This document shows positions 25,749-34,623 of a DNA stretch of 64,000 nucleotides, in pieces (position 1 is the stretch's first letter; every line of letters starts with the position of its first letter). A model generated the notes under the pieces. That model was not told where the DNA came from and searched no databases. It saw only the letters and a program-made list of their open reading frames with translations. Both the position numbers and the translations under genes were made by a program. The stretch covers positions 1,674,001 to 1,738,000 of the forward strand of contig NZ_CP034593.1 of assembly GCF_003971195.1 (NCBI RefSeq), given 5' to 3'. The stretch is from Flaviflexus ciconiae. Its GTDB lineage: Bacteria > Actinomycetota > Actinomycetes > Actinomycetales > Actinomycetaceae.

Positions 25749-27314
25749 CTAGTCGTCTTCGTTTGATACTTCGGCGTCCGGGTAGCGGCGCGCGAACTCG
25801 TGAAGCTGATCGTTGGTTTCCTTGAGATCAGAGTAGAGACGGCCCTGGATAGCACCGAGCTCCTGGTAGATCTTGTGGTTTTCCTCGTTGGGTTCGGTCG
25901 AGTCGGTGAACTGAGCCATGTTCTTGGCTGCGGTTGCGATCTCGGTGTCACCAAAGACGCCGGTCGAGGCCATGGCGACAACACCTGCACCCAGTGCGGA
26001 AATCTCGTCTTCCTTGCAGGCGGTGATCGGCAAGCCGATCGCATCGGTCATGATCTGACGCCAGAGCTTCGAGCGGACACCGCCACCCATGGCACGAACC
26101 GTCTGAAGCTTCACTCCCGTTGCTTCTTCCATGCCGCGTAGCGAACGAGCCATCTCCATCGAGATCGCTTCAAGAAGCGAGCGGTACATGGAGCCGGGTC
26201 CGTGCGTTCCACGCCAGCCGACAATTCCGCCGCGGGCAATCGGCTCCCAGTAGGGGCTCTGTACGGCGTTCCAGTAGGGCAGGGTGACAAGGCCACCCGA
26301 GCCGGGGGTACGTGCTGCCGCGAGCGCCTCAAGCTCCGGATCCGGGCCACCCTGCAGTGCCGGGTTGCCGAAGACACGACGGAACCACGTGGTAAGGAAT
26401 GCTCCCGAGGACTGAAGGATCTCGAGAACGTAGGTGTTGGGGACACCACCGGCGAGGGTGCGGAACACCTGGCCGTACTGGTAGTCGAGGGAGGTCACGC
26501 CCGCGTTAACGGCGGTTCCCATGTTGAGGTAGGCAACCTCGGGGTCAACGGCGGCGGCACCAATGCCGGCAGCCTGACCGTCGCCGAGGCCTGCGATAAC
26601 CGGGATCTCCTTCGAGATGTTCCAGGCGTCGCGAACTTCCTTCTTGACGTAGCCAAGGACCTCACCGGGCTGGTACAGGTCAGCCATCTGACCGCGGTCA
26701 ACACCCGCAATCTCCATGAGTGACTCGTCATAGTCGAGCTTCTCGATATCGAACAGTCCGAGCGAGTCAGCGGCTGCAACAGAGTCGCTCCACTTACCGG
26801 TCAGGCAGTAAACGAGATAGGCGTGGACATCGACGATCTTGTCGGCCTTGGACCAGATCTCCGGCTCGTGTTCCTTCACCCATGCCATCTTGTAAATGGC
26901 CGGGGTCACGTCAGCGGGCTTGCCCGACAGCTTGTGAATCTCGGGGGTGCCGTACTTCTTGATCTGATCCGCGGCGCGAATGTCGAGCCAGAGAATACCG
27001 TTGCGCAGCGGGGTGCCATCCTCCGTGAACGGAGCGAAGGTCTCGCGCTGGTGCGTCATACCGATAGCTTCGATGCGACCCCGGTCCTCCATCTTCAGCC
27101 GCGAGATTGCCTCAGCAATTGCGGCGTTCGTCGAGGTCCACCAGTGTGCGGGGTTGTGTTCTCCAAAGCCCTGCTGCGGGGTGCGGAGCGGGATCTCCCG
27201 CTTGCCGAGCGCAAGCACATTGCCCAGAGCATCGACAATGATCGCCTTCGACGAGGTCGTCGACGAGTCAACCGCAATAACGAGCGGACCATCAGCCGCA
27301 TTGATCTTGTTCAT
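25749..27314 (-). CDS. FGGY carbohydrate kinase A (paired with GpsA-like dehydrogenase)
   Basis: 521 residues from ATG at 27314 (AGGAGA upstream); the longer frame to 27404 lies over an operator region. The FGGY fold is complete: AVDSSTTSSKAIIVD, MTHQRETFAPF, GLGDGQAAGIGAAAV with catalytic Asp, LNMGTAVNAGV, and the helix SMYRSLLEAISMEM. Its paralogue at 36024-37535 shares these stretches nearly word for word (SGKPAD..PA.YK, LPYWNAVQSP). Neither is glycerol, ribulo- or classical xylulokinase. A tetritol or pentitol is plausible from the dehydrogenase partner, but the substrate is unknown. Confidence 0.82.
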   Translation of the reverse strand: MNKINAADGPLVIAVDSSTTSSKAIIVDALGNVLALGKREIPLRTPQQGFGEHNPAHWWTSTNAAIAEAISRLKMEDRGRIEAIGMTHQRETFAPFTEDGTPLRNGILWLDIRAADQIKKYGTPEIHKLSGKPADVTPAIYKMAWVKEHEPEIWSKADKIVDVHAYLVYCLTGKWSDSVAAADSLGLFDIEKLDYDESLMEIAGVDRGQMADLYQPGEVLGYVKKEVRDAWNISKEIPVIAGLGDGQAAGIGAAAVDPEVAYLNMGTAVNAGVTSLDYQYGQVFRTLAGGVPNTYVLEILQSSGAFLTTWFRRVFGNPALQGGPDPELEALAAARTPGSGGLVTLPYWNAVQSPYWEPIARGGIVGWRGTHGPGSMYRSLLEAISMEMARSLRGMEEATGVKLQTVRAMGGGVRSKLWRQIMTDAIGLPITACKEDEISALGAGVVAMASTGVFGDTEIATAAKNMAQFTDSTEPNEENHKIYQELGAIQGRLYSDLKETNDQLHEFARRYPDAEVSNEDD

Positions 27315-27369
27315 TTGTGTCTCCTGAATTCTTCTTTGAATCAGACTGGCCGAGTGAGAGCCAGCGTTA

Positions 27370-27394
27370 TTAACAGTATTAACAGTTAGAACTG
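27370..27394. promoter_or_regulatory. Operator cluster upstream of the kinase A operon
   Basis: Two adjacent 9-base direct repeats, TTAACAGTA (27370-27378) and TTAACAGTT (27379-27387), the second overlapping the inverted repeat CAGTT-AG-AACTG (27383-27394). It sits 56-80 bases before the kinase A start in an AT-rich pocket. The DeoR encoded at the end of the operon is the likely binder. Confidence 0.5.
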
Positions 27395-27679
27395 ATAAAT
27401 CCACCAGAATTTCATGATGGGAATACGTTCAACTACATTCAGTCATTCTCTCAGTGTTGAGGTGGGTGACTTTCGACCGATACGAGAAAGCGTCGGGCGT
27501 GGAATGCGAATGTCGGTGACCCGGCTTCTCTCCCCCAACCCGGCGTTCCTGCTCGGGCGGGAAGCGCGGGACGGTATGGAAAAACTCGGGCGCCGGACAC
27601 GTGACCGGCCCATTGGAGGAGCCCGCGACGGGTGATGACGATTAGCCCAGTTTCAAACCGGACCAGACCGGTAAGTGCC

Positions 27680-27718
27680 GCGCGGGGCAGAGAAGCTTTC
27701 AACTCCCCCACCCCGCGC
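27680..27718 (-). terminator. Weak terminator behind the FucA-like gene
   Basis: GCGCGGGG (27680-27687) pairs with CCCCGCGC (27711-27718); the 23-base loop contains AAGCTT. It starts 23 bases after the FucA-like stop on the minus strand. The rest of the 27405-27741 gap holds the leader of kinase A and no gene. Confidence 0.45.
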
Positions 27719-27741
27719 TCGTTGGACTCTTGCCGAAAGGC

Positions 27742-28394
27742 TTAGCCCTCGTCCCTTCCGGGCTGCTTGCCGTAGGTCGACATGCCAACGACGGCACTGT
27801 CGATCTGTTCCTGACTGAGGAGGGAAATCGGGGCTCCGGTTGCCATGGCCCTGAGCTGGATCTCGCAAATATATTCGAGGATGGGCAGGAGGTTCACGGC
27901 CTTCTTGAGGTTCGGGCCCAGGGTGATCGCGCCATGGTTCTTCATGAGTGCACCGCTACGACCTTCGAGTGCCTTGGCGACATTGATGGCGAGCTGATCC
28001 GTGCCGAACTCGGCATAGGGGGCCACGCGGATAATGCCACCAAGCATGCCCGAGTAGTAGTGCGAGGGCGGGATCTCATCAACAACGAGGCCAAGGGCCG
28101 TCGAAGCGTACGCGTGGTTGTGGGTCACCGCCTGGGCATCCGTCGATTCGTAGACGGCAATGTGGAGGGGCAGTTCGGAGGACGGCTTCAGCTTGCCCTC
28201 CACATGGTTGCCATCCATGTCGTATACGACAACGTCCTCGGCGACCATCGTGTCGTAGTCAACCCCGACGGGGAGATAACAACGTGGTCGCCAATTCGGA
28301 CGGATACGTTACCCGCAGTTCCAACAACGAGGTTTTCCTTCACCATGAACTGGCAGGTTTCAACAACCTCTTGGCGTTCCTTCTCGTACAGCAT
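27742..28394 (-). CDS. Class II aldolase, FucA-like (frameshifted in this sequence)
   Basis: Corrected length about 217 residues, matching L-fuculose-1-phosphate aldolase rather than the longer AraD. Motifs: GTAGNVSVR, SPSGVDYD, PSSELPLH, the metal-binding HNHAYASTA and NHGAITLG. The frame breaks at the CCCC run 28263-28266 (GGGG on the coding strand); one more G restores SPSGVDYDTMVAEDV. Such enzymes cleave a ketose 1-phosphate into DHAP and an aldehyde. It is last in the operon 33698-27742, six bases after the hydroxyacid dehydrogenase. Epimerase activity is an alternative. Confidence 0.83.
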
Positions 28395-28400
28395 TGATAT

Positions 28401-29426
28401 TCACTTTCTCTTGACGTCGGGATTGGCGAGATGGGTGGGTAGTTCCCCTCGCGCATACGCAGCAATATCGGCGGAGCCGATACGAGCAGCCACGCGCGAG
28501 GCTTCCTGGGAGGCTCCCGCAAGGTGAGGGGTGAAGGTAATGCGCGGGGTGCGTAGCAGGCGGTGGTCCGCCGGTAGCGGCTCCTCGGGCAGGCAGTCGA
28601 ACGCAGCGGCGTGGAGATGACCGGAGTCAATGGAGTCACAAACAGCGTCGTAGTCGACAAGAGGGCCGCGAGCGCAGTTGACGAGGATCGAACCCTTCTT
28701 CATCTTCGCGAGGCTATCGGCGTTAATCATGTGCCGATTCTCGTCGGTGACGCGTGCGTGGAGCGTCACGAAGTCGGACTCTGCGAGCAGCTGGTCGAGT
28801 CCAACGAACTCGATGGTGCCGTCGCTACCGGGCTCCTTGAACGGATCAAAGACGAGGACGCGTGCGCCGAATGCGGACATGATTGCCGCAACGCGGGCTC
28901 CGATAGCTCCGTAGCCGATGACGCCAACGGTGGAGGCTCCGACTTCCTGGCCGGTTTTCTCGAACAGGTAGTAATCGGTTGCCCACTCCCCGTTCACCAC
29001 TTCCATGTGCCGCTGGGCGATCTGCCTGGCTGCGGCGAGCAGCATGGCAACGGAGTGTTCAGCCGTGGCCCGAGCATTGCGTCCGGGCGCATAGGAGACC
29101 ATGACACCGTGCTTGGTGGCTGCGTCGATATTGACGTTGACGGGGCCGCCGCGACAGATCGTGATGAGCTTCAGGTCGGGGCTTGCCGCAATAACCTTCT
29201 CGGTGAACGGGAAGGTGTGGGAGATGACAACCTCGTTGCCCTGGAGGGCTTCGATCAGGGCGTCCTCGTCACCGAGTGCCTCCCGCACATCCCCAACATC
29301 ACCAAATGCTGGTGTGGGCCACGTCGAGGCAATGCGGGAGAGCTCAGCATCCGGGAGCTCGTTTTGGATAGCGGTGGTGAGGACATCATCGGTGAGGAAT
29401 CCGTCCGATGCGATGAGTATTTTCAT
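28401..29426 (-). CDS. D-isomer-specific 2-hydroxyacid dehydrogenase
   Basis: 341 residues of the PGDH/CtBP family. The NAD motif is VGVIGYGAIGARVAAIMSAFG, followed by VFDPF; the substrate-binding Arg is in VNCARGPLVDYD, and the catalytic Glu/His pair in CLPEEPLP and TFTPHLAG. It lies between an FGGY kinase and the FucA-like aldolase in the same operon, so the substrate is more likely a sugar acid or phosphorylated sugar acid than 3-phosphoglycerate. It might also remove a glycolaldehyde- or lactaldehyde-derived acid released by the aldolase. ATG at 29426 follows AGGAAGAG. Confidence 0.85.
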   Translation of the reverse strand: MKILIASDGFLTDDVLTTAIQNELPDAELSRIASTWPTPAFGDVGDVREALGDEDALIEALQGNEVVISHTFPFTEKVIAASPDLKLITICRGGPVNVNIDAATKHGVMVSYAPGRNARATAEHSVAMLLAAARQIAQRHMEVVNGEWATDYYLFEKTGQEVGASTVGVIGYGAIGARVAAIMSAFGARVLVFDPFKEPGSDGTIEFVGLDQLLAESDFVTLHARVTDENRHMINADSLAKMKKGSILVNCARGPLVDYDAVCDSIDSGHLHAAAFDCLPEEPLPADHRLLRTPRITFTPHLAGASQEASRVAARIGSADIAAYARGELPTHLANPDVKRK

Positions 29427-29432
29427 TTCTCT

Positions 29433-29474
29433 TCCTAGTTCGTCCTAGTTCGTCTGCTTCTTCGTCCTAGTTCG
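29433..29474. repeat. Three copies of TCCTAGTTCG around a kinase stop codon
   Basis: TCCTAGTTCG occurs at 29433-29442, 29443-29452 and 29465-29474. The third copy contains the TAG stop and the last codons of FGGY kinase B (29469-29467); the others lie in the short gap before the hydroxyacid dehydrogenase. It looks like replication-slippage duplication of the kinase 3' end. Confidence 0.7.
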
Positions 29475-30972
29475 TTTGCTTGCGGAGGTTCCTCATATCC
29501 GGCCACACCGGCCGCAGGGCCGCCCTGGTCTCCAGGAACAGGTCGTAGGCGGCGCGGTAGATGTCCCGGTTCTCGGCGTTCGGTTCAAACGTCTCGGTGG
29601 TGGCTCCGAGTGCCCTCGCTGCTTCTTCCACCGTGTCGTAGCGGCCCGCGGATACAAGGCCGAGCACGGCAGCACCGCGTGCTCCTGCCTCGGGAGCATC
29701 CTGACGCACAACGGTCAGGCCCGTCGCATCGGCAAGTATTTCGCAAAGCAGGTCGGAGCGGAAGCCGCCGCCGGATACCAGCAGGTCGTCCTGAACTTCC
29801 AGGGTTTCGATGCATTCGACCAGGGAGAAGGCCACACCTTCGTACACCGACCGGAGGATGTCTTCCCGCTCCGTCGTGAGCGACATGCCCTGCCAGGAAG
29901 CGGAGGCGTGCGGGTCGAGGAACGGTGCCCGTTCGCCGCCCGGGGACGCGTACGGCAGGTAGACAACGCCGTGGGATCCGGGGCCGGCCTTGCGGGCAAC
30001 AGCTTCGATGTCACCCCAGTTGGCTTCTTCAAGCCCGAGCATCTTCTTGATCCAGTCAAGGTTCGGGGTTCCCGTCATGGGAGCCATGAACTCAAGCACC
30101 TGCGCGTCGTTGCCGGTCGCAAGAACCATCGATAGGTCGGACTTGCGTTCGGACACGGACGGGAGAAGCGTTCCCACAAAACCGGTAGTGCCGAGGATGA
30201 GCCAGGTGTTGCCGTTCTCAACCATGCCCAGGCCCGCACCGGTGACGGCGACGTCGATCTGGCCCACGCCAACGGGGGTGCCTTCGGGGATACCGGTGAG
30301 TTCCGAAGCCTCGGCGGACAACGGGCTGGCCTTACCGGCGGGGTGGCGCACCTCGGGAAGAAGTGCCAGCGCATCGGTCATATTAAGCGAAGCTGCGAGT
30401 TGCTCGGAGTATCCCGAAGCATCGCGAACATCAAGGAAGGTACGGGAGGCTTCCGAATAGTCGGTGGCGCGCTCACCGGTGAGCTTAAAGCGGAGCCAGT
30501 CCTTGCAGTACAGCTGGGTAGCCGCGCGCGCAATGACGTCAGGTTCGTTCTCCCTGAGCTCCTCAAGGAGGACCGGAAAGAGACCGGAGAACAGGGACGT
30601 TCCGGTGACCTCTAGGACCTTCGCGTCCTTACCGTCAGCGGTCCAGGCGGCCACTCGGTCACCCGCACGACCATCCATCCAGTTCGCGGCGGGACGGACC
30701 GGCTCACCGACCTCGTCGACGAGCCACACGCCATCACCTTGTCCGGTGAGGCCAATGCCAACAATGTCGTGACCATCGAGCTGCTTCACAACCGAGCTCA
30801 GGCAGTCCGCGACTGCCTGCCAGATCAGATTCATGTCCTGCTCGGCCTCCCCACTGGGGCCGTAGTTAACGGGAACAGATTCGTGATGAGTTGCGTAAAT
30901 CTCGCCGTCAAGTGTGAACGCAACAGCCTTAACCGCGGTTGTGCCGCCGTCAACTCCAATAATGACTTCCAT
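29467..30972 (-). CDS. FGGY carbohydrate kinase B (EryA/LyxK-like)
   Basis: 501 residues, ATG at 30972 after AAGGAGGAG. N-terminal GVDGGTTAVKAVAFTLDG and especially GIGLTGQGDGVWLVD, a signature shared by erythritol kinase EryA and L-xylulose kinase LyxK. Catalytic Asp in GVGQIDVAVTGAG; LILGTTGFVG and LVSGGGFRSDLL complete the ATP site. A tetritol such as erythritol or a C5 ketose is the best guess. In the operon it lies between a zinc dehydrogenase and the hydroxyacid dehydrogenase. No eryB/eryC homologue is present, so an exact copy of the Brucella erythritol pathway is not encoded here. Confidence 0.82.
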   Translation of the reverse strand: MEVIIGVDGGTTAVKAVAFTLDGEIYATHHESVPVNYGPSGEAEQDMNLIWQAVADCLSSVVKQLDGHDIVGIGLTGQGDGVWLVDEVGEPVRPAANWMDGRAGDRVAAWTADGKDAKVLEVTGTSLFSGLFPVLLEELRENEPDVIARAATQLYCKDWLRFKLTGERATDYSEASRTFLDVRDASGYSEQLAASLNMTDALALLPEVRHPAGKASPLSAEASELTGIPEGTPVGVGQIDVAVTGAGLGMVENGNTWLILGTTGFVGTLLPSVSERKSDLSMVLATGNDAQVLEFMAPMTGTPNLDWIKKMLGLEEANWGDIEAVARKAGPGSHGVVYLPYASPGGERAPFLDPHASASWQGMSLTTEREDILRSVYEGVAFSLVECIETLEVQDDLLVSGGGFRSDLLCEILADATGLTVVRQDAPEAGARGAAVLGLVSAGRYDTVEEAARALGATTETFEPNAENRDIYRAAYDLFLETRAALRPVWPDMRNLRKQTN

Positions 30973-31064
30973 GGTTGCTCCTCCTTGAGCATTCCCCGGC
31001 GAAACTGCAGAGTCTTAGAGCCGGCGCAAGATCCGGGCACCTCCCGCGCCGACTCAGCTACGTC

Positions 31065-32105
31065 CTAGTTGGGGACGATCGCAACCTTGATACCTTCGCC
31101 CGTTTGGGCAAACTCAATCCCTTCGACAACGTCATCGAGAGGGAACGTGTGGGTGTGGAGCGCCTTCACATCAATGAGTCCTGCACCGATAAGGGCGAGG
31201 GCCTTTTCGTGGGAGGCACGACCAGCGTTCGATGCGCCCGTGACAACGAGCTCGCCGTAGTGGATGAGGTTCGGGTCGATCTCCGCGAGCGCTTCCTTCG
31301 AGAACCCAGCAAAGGCATTAACCCTGGCGCCCTTGCGTGCGGCCTGGAATGCCTGGTTGATGAGCTCGCCGCGGCCAATACAGATGACCACGACATCGGC
31401 ACCGCGCCCATCCGTCAGGTCCTTCACGAACTCTGTGAGATCCTGCTCAAGCGGATTAATCGTGTGGGTGGCTCCCATCGATTCCGCGATCTCCCGACGC
31501 GAGTCAGATGGGTCGGAAACGATGACCTTCTCAGCGCCGAGCAACCTGTTGAGCTGGGTGTGGAGCAGACCGATCGGGCCAGCGCCCTGGATCAGGACGG
31601 TGTCACCGACCTCGGTCTTGTAGTTATCGGCTCCGTTTAGAACGCAGCCGAGGGGTTCCGCGAGAGCCACCTCCGCCGGTGTAAGGTGCGGGGCCGCCTT
31701 GAAGACTCCCCCGCGCTTCATTGCCGATTCCGGGATCAGCACGTACTCGGCAAGACCGCCATTCACCCGGTACCCGAAGATGTCGGAGTCGATGCACAGG
31801 TGCTCGGCACCGCGAGCGCAGTAGTAGCACTCGAGGCACGGGATCGTGGGAAGAATCCCAACGAGGTCGCCGACCTCAAAGCCCTCAACGCCCGCACCAA
31901 TTTCTTCAACGTAGCCGGAGATCTCGTGGCCGAGGACAACCCCGACGTCGATTCCAGCGGACTTCTCTCCGCGAAGGATACGACCGTCGGTCCCGCATAC
32001 GGTGTTGGCACCGACCTTGAGGACAAGCTCTCCCCTGTTCGCCGTCGGCTTCTCAATATCTCGTAGTTCAAGCTTTCCCGGTCCTGCGAAAATTGCCGCT
32101 TTCAT
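31065..32105 (-). CDS. Zinc-dependent polyol dehydrogenase 3
   Basis: 346 residues from ATG at 32105 (GGGAGA upstream). Zinc site VCGTDGRILRGEK, GHEISGYVEEIGAGVEGFEV, structural cysteines PCLECYYCARGAEHLC, and IQGAGPIGLLHTQL for NAD(P). Close paralogue of 49146-50186, with many identical blocks (NTVCGTDGRILRGEK, EPLGCVLNG.DNY, IDPNLIHY.EL.VTG). In the operon it is between two FGGY kinases (33698-32220 and 30972-29467), which suggests that it makes the ketose phosphorylated by one of them. Confidence 0.86.
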   Translation of the reverse strand: MKAAIFAGPGKLELRDIEKPTANRGELVLKVGANTVCGTDGRILRGEKSAGIDVGVVLGHEISGYVEEIGAGVEGFEVGDLVGILPTIPCLECYYCARGAEHLCIDSDIFGYRVNGGLAEYVLIPESAMKRGGVFKAAPHLTPAEVALAEPLGCVLNGADNYKTEVGDTVLIQGAGPIGLLHTQLNRLLGAEKVIVSDPSDSRREIAESMGATHTINPLEQDLTEFVKDLTDGRGADVVVICIGRGELINQAFQAARKGARVNAFAGFSKEALAEIDPNLIHYGELVVTGASNAGRASHEKALALIGAGLIDVKALHTHTFPLDDVVEGIEFAQTGEGIKVAIVPN

Positions 32106-32219
32106 GCGTTCTCCCTCGTGAACATTCAATAGGTGGAGGAGCATTCGCCCCTCCGTTGGTTTAACGGGCAACGATGTGCGGAAGGCCAGGATTCCCTGTC
32201 CTCCCGCACACAGCTACTT

Positions 32220-33698
32220 CTAACGTGCCTGGATGTCTGCCAGCCTGTGGCTGACATCAGCCGTGGCCGGATAGAGATCCAGATAGATCTTGTACATCTC
32301 GCCGTAGATATCCAGGTTGTCCGGGTTGGGCTCAACCTCGCGCTCTGCAGAGTTCCATGTCGTGTTGACGTCAACAACGCCCGCAGCCATCGACGCTAGG
32401 AGAGCGTCGCCGTACGAGGCACCGATCGTAACCTTCGGGATGTACTGCTTAATGCCGATGATGTCGGACATGATCTGGGGCCACAGGCCACCTGTCGTGC
32501 CGCCGCCAACAGCCCAGTACTCGGATGCTGCACCACCTGAATCCTTGATCGAATCGAGGAGGTGGCGCGAGCCGTAGCCCGTTGCCTCCAGCGCAGAACG
32601 GTAAATATCTCCGTACGAGTGGGTCAGGTTCAGGCCGGCAAGCACGCCGCGAGCATTCGGGTCGGCAATCGGCGAACGCTCACCGGAGAAGTACGGAAGC
32701 ATAAGCAGGCCGCGTGCGCCCGGCGAGGACTCGCCAGCAAGCTGGGTGAGCTCGTCGTAGTTGCGTCCCGACAGTTCAGCAACCCACGTGGTCAGCGAGC
32801 CCGTGGTCGACATACCACCCGAAACATTCGACGTTCCCTCGAAGAGGCCAGCGTTCGACCACAGCGACGGAGCAATAAGTGGCTTGTCGGAGATTTGCAC
32901 GGCAACCATGGTCGAGCCGTACATGAGCATGACCTGGCCCGGCTGGCTCACGCCCACCGAGAGCGCTTCCGAGAAAGCGTCAATGGTGCCAACAGCAACC
33001 GGGGTACCCGGGCGCAGACCGGTGATTCGAGCAGCGTTGTCGGTGATGCGACCGGCAACCTCGTTCGACCACATAAGCCTCGGCATCGGCAGGTCACCGC
33101 AGATATCTTCAACCCACTCGTCAACCCAGTCGTTCGTGAACGGCGAGTACAGGGGCTCGCACATCGAAGCGGACAGGTGATCGAGCACGTATTCACCGGT
33201 CAGGTGGAAAATGCAGTAGGTGTGCGCCATCAAGAAACGCTTCGTACGCGCCCAAACATCGGGCTCGTTGCGGGTCAGCCACTCAATCTTCGGTCCCACC
33301 GACTGCGACGTCATGTGGTTACCGCAGACCTCGAGGATCTTATCCGAGCCGTAACGCTCCGTCAGCTCGTCAATTTCTTTAGCCGAACGAGTATCAACGC
33401 CATAAAGAATTGCGGGACGCAGGCCCTGCCCGCGTTCATCAGCAGCCAGGAAAACGGGGCCGATACCGGAGATGCAGAGACCTGCAACATCGCCCTTGGC
33501 GCGGGCCGTCAGCCTGCGACAGATCTCGACAACATCCTTCCACCACGTTTCGTCCGGATCGTGCTCCGCCCATCCCGGACGGGGGAACGAAGTTTCGTGG
33601 CGGACCACCTCACTATGGATTACATTTCCGTCAGTGTCCGACAGAACACCCTTCGTCGAGCCTGTGCCGATATCGATACCGATAACAAGATCTGACAT
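32220..33698 (-). CDS. FGGY carbohydrate kinase C (xylulokinase-like)
   Basis: 492 residues, ATG at 33698 after AAAGGAGAT. Features: GIDIGTGSTKGVLSD, FPRPGWAEHDP (shared with xylulo/glycerol kinases), AVGTIDAFSEALSVG with catalytic Asp, MYGSTMVAV, and LPYFSGERSPIADPNARG, typical of the xylulokinase branch. It is the first gene of the five-gene operon down to the FucA-like gene, behind a good promoter and a palindromic operator. D-xylulose would fit a xylitol or arabitol route via dehydrogenase 3, but this is inference. Confidence 0.83.
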   Translation of the reverse strand: MSDLVIGIDIGTGSTKGVLSDTDGNVIHSEVVRHETSFPRPGWAEHDPDETWWKDVVEICRRLTARAKGDVAGLCISGIGPVFLAADERGQGLRPAILYGVDTRSAKEIDELTERYGSDKILEVCGNHMTSQSVGPKIEWLTRNEPDVWARTKRFLMAHTYCIFHLTGEYVLDHLSASMCEPLYSPFTNDWVDEWVEDICGDLPMPRLMWSNEVAGRITDNAARITGLRPGTPVAVGTIDAFSEALSVGVSQPGQVMLMYGSTMVAVQISDKPLIAPSLWSNAGLFEGTSNVSGGMSTTGSLTTWVAELSGRNYDELTQLAGESSPGARGLLMLPYFSGERSPIADPNARGVLAGLNLTHSYGDIYRSALEATGYGSRHLLDSIKDSGGAASEYWAVGGGTTGGLWPQIMSDIIGIKQYIPKVTIGASYGDALLASMAAGVVDVNTTWNSAEREVEPNPDNLDIYGEMYKIYLDLYPATADVSHRLADIQAR

Positions 33699-33764
33699 CT
33701 CTCAATCTCCTTTGATTTGAGGTTTTGCCGGCCGCACTCACCCCGCGCGCACCAACATTTTCGA

Positions 33765-33780
33765 CGTGACAGCAGTCACG
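33765..33780. promoter_or_regulatory. Palindromic operator candidate CGTGAC-AGCA-GTCACG
   Basis: Perfect 6-base arms around AGCA, 11 bases downstream of the -10 box of the predicted promoter and 67 bases before the kinase C start. Its position would block transcription of the whole operon. The arms are the same hexamers as in the glpK/sorC control region (11843-11863). Confidence 0.5.
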
Positions 33781-33790
33781 CACGCCTTTA

Positions 33791-33819
33791 ATCATCCTTG
33801 ACCCATCCCTCAGTGTCAA
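33791..33819 (-). promoter_or_regulatory. Promoter of the kinase C operon
   Basis: On the minus strand TTGACA (33819-33814), a 17-base spacer and GATGAT (33796-33791). The -35 box is a perfect consensus. Upstream, 33820-33960 is AT-rich and contains GCTC-ATTC-GAGC near 33951-33962. Confidence 0.55.
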
Positions 33820-34189
33820 TGGAGTTTTCACTCTTGAACGTGCACCTTTTCTCAATGGAACACGGTAAATTCATCATGCTTTTATTAACTCGAACGATAA
33901 ATGAATAACTCATAGAATATGAAACCATGAGAAAAACGAGCGATGTCTTTGCTCATTCGAGCAGGTTCTTTATGTACCCAGGCCTCCTTTAGCTGGAACA
34001 CATCATCCAGTTAAAGGAAGAGTGCCGTACAAACGCCACGTCAAGAACATGGAGCACCTCATGCGGTACACGTACCCCAGAAAGGATGTCTTACCTAGCT
34101 GGGCGGACACGTGGTCTTGAATGCGAGCGCCTACGGATATCCCTTTAACCACTTAAACTAGGACAATAAAGGTTGACCAGTATCCAGGA

Positions 34190-34623
34190 TCAATCGCGCA
34201 CATACACCGTACAGACAGCAACGATAGCCGAGGCCGCAACTATGGCATCCTGAACATTTTTGCGGTTGCCGACTGGCGGTCATCACTAGGATACTCGGTC
34301 GCGTTACGCACTTGCCGCACCCAATCAAACTCCAAGAGTGCGGAACCATCAACAAACTATGCCGCCGCAATTTGCGTATTACGGTGCGCCCCTCCAACAG
34401 GACGCGCTCGCAATCCTTCAACTGCTAAGACGGCAGCCAGGGCTTTACGAGCCGCATCGTCAGCCGCGGTGAACGCCATGGTCCGGTCATCCATGCCAGC
34501 AAGAACTTGAGCCGTTTGCACATGCTTCTCGGCCATTTCAATAACCGTCAAAGCATGCGCACGATTCGCACTTACCCGTGCCAGCCTGCGGTTCAGCAAC
34601 ATCTGCGCGATAACATCAGACAT
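34190..34623 (-). pseudogene. HEPN-domain protein, disrupted
   Basis: The first 88 codons (34623-34357) give an alpha-helical protein with EMAEKHVQTAQVL and AADDAARKALAAVLAVEGL, the pattern of HEPN domains. After an in-frame TAG the same frame continues LEFDWVRQVRNATEYPSDD, the conserved second half. One base short in the T run 34257-34261 then shifts to DAIVAASAIVAVCTVYVRD and a stop at 34190. The RNxxxH-like site is RNATEY, so the RNase His is not kept. HEPN proteins often pair with MNT nucleotidyltransferase antitoxins; none is visible beside it. The surrounding 33820-34900 stretch has no other gene. Confidence 0.55.
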
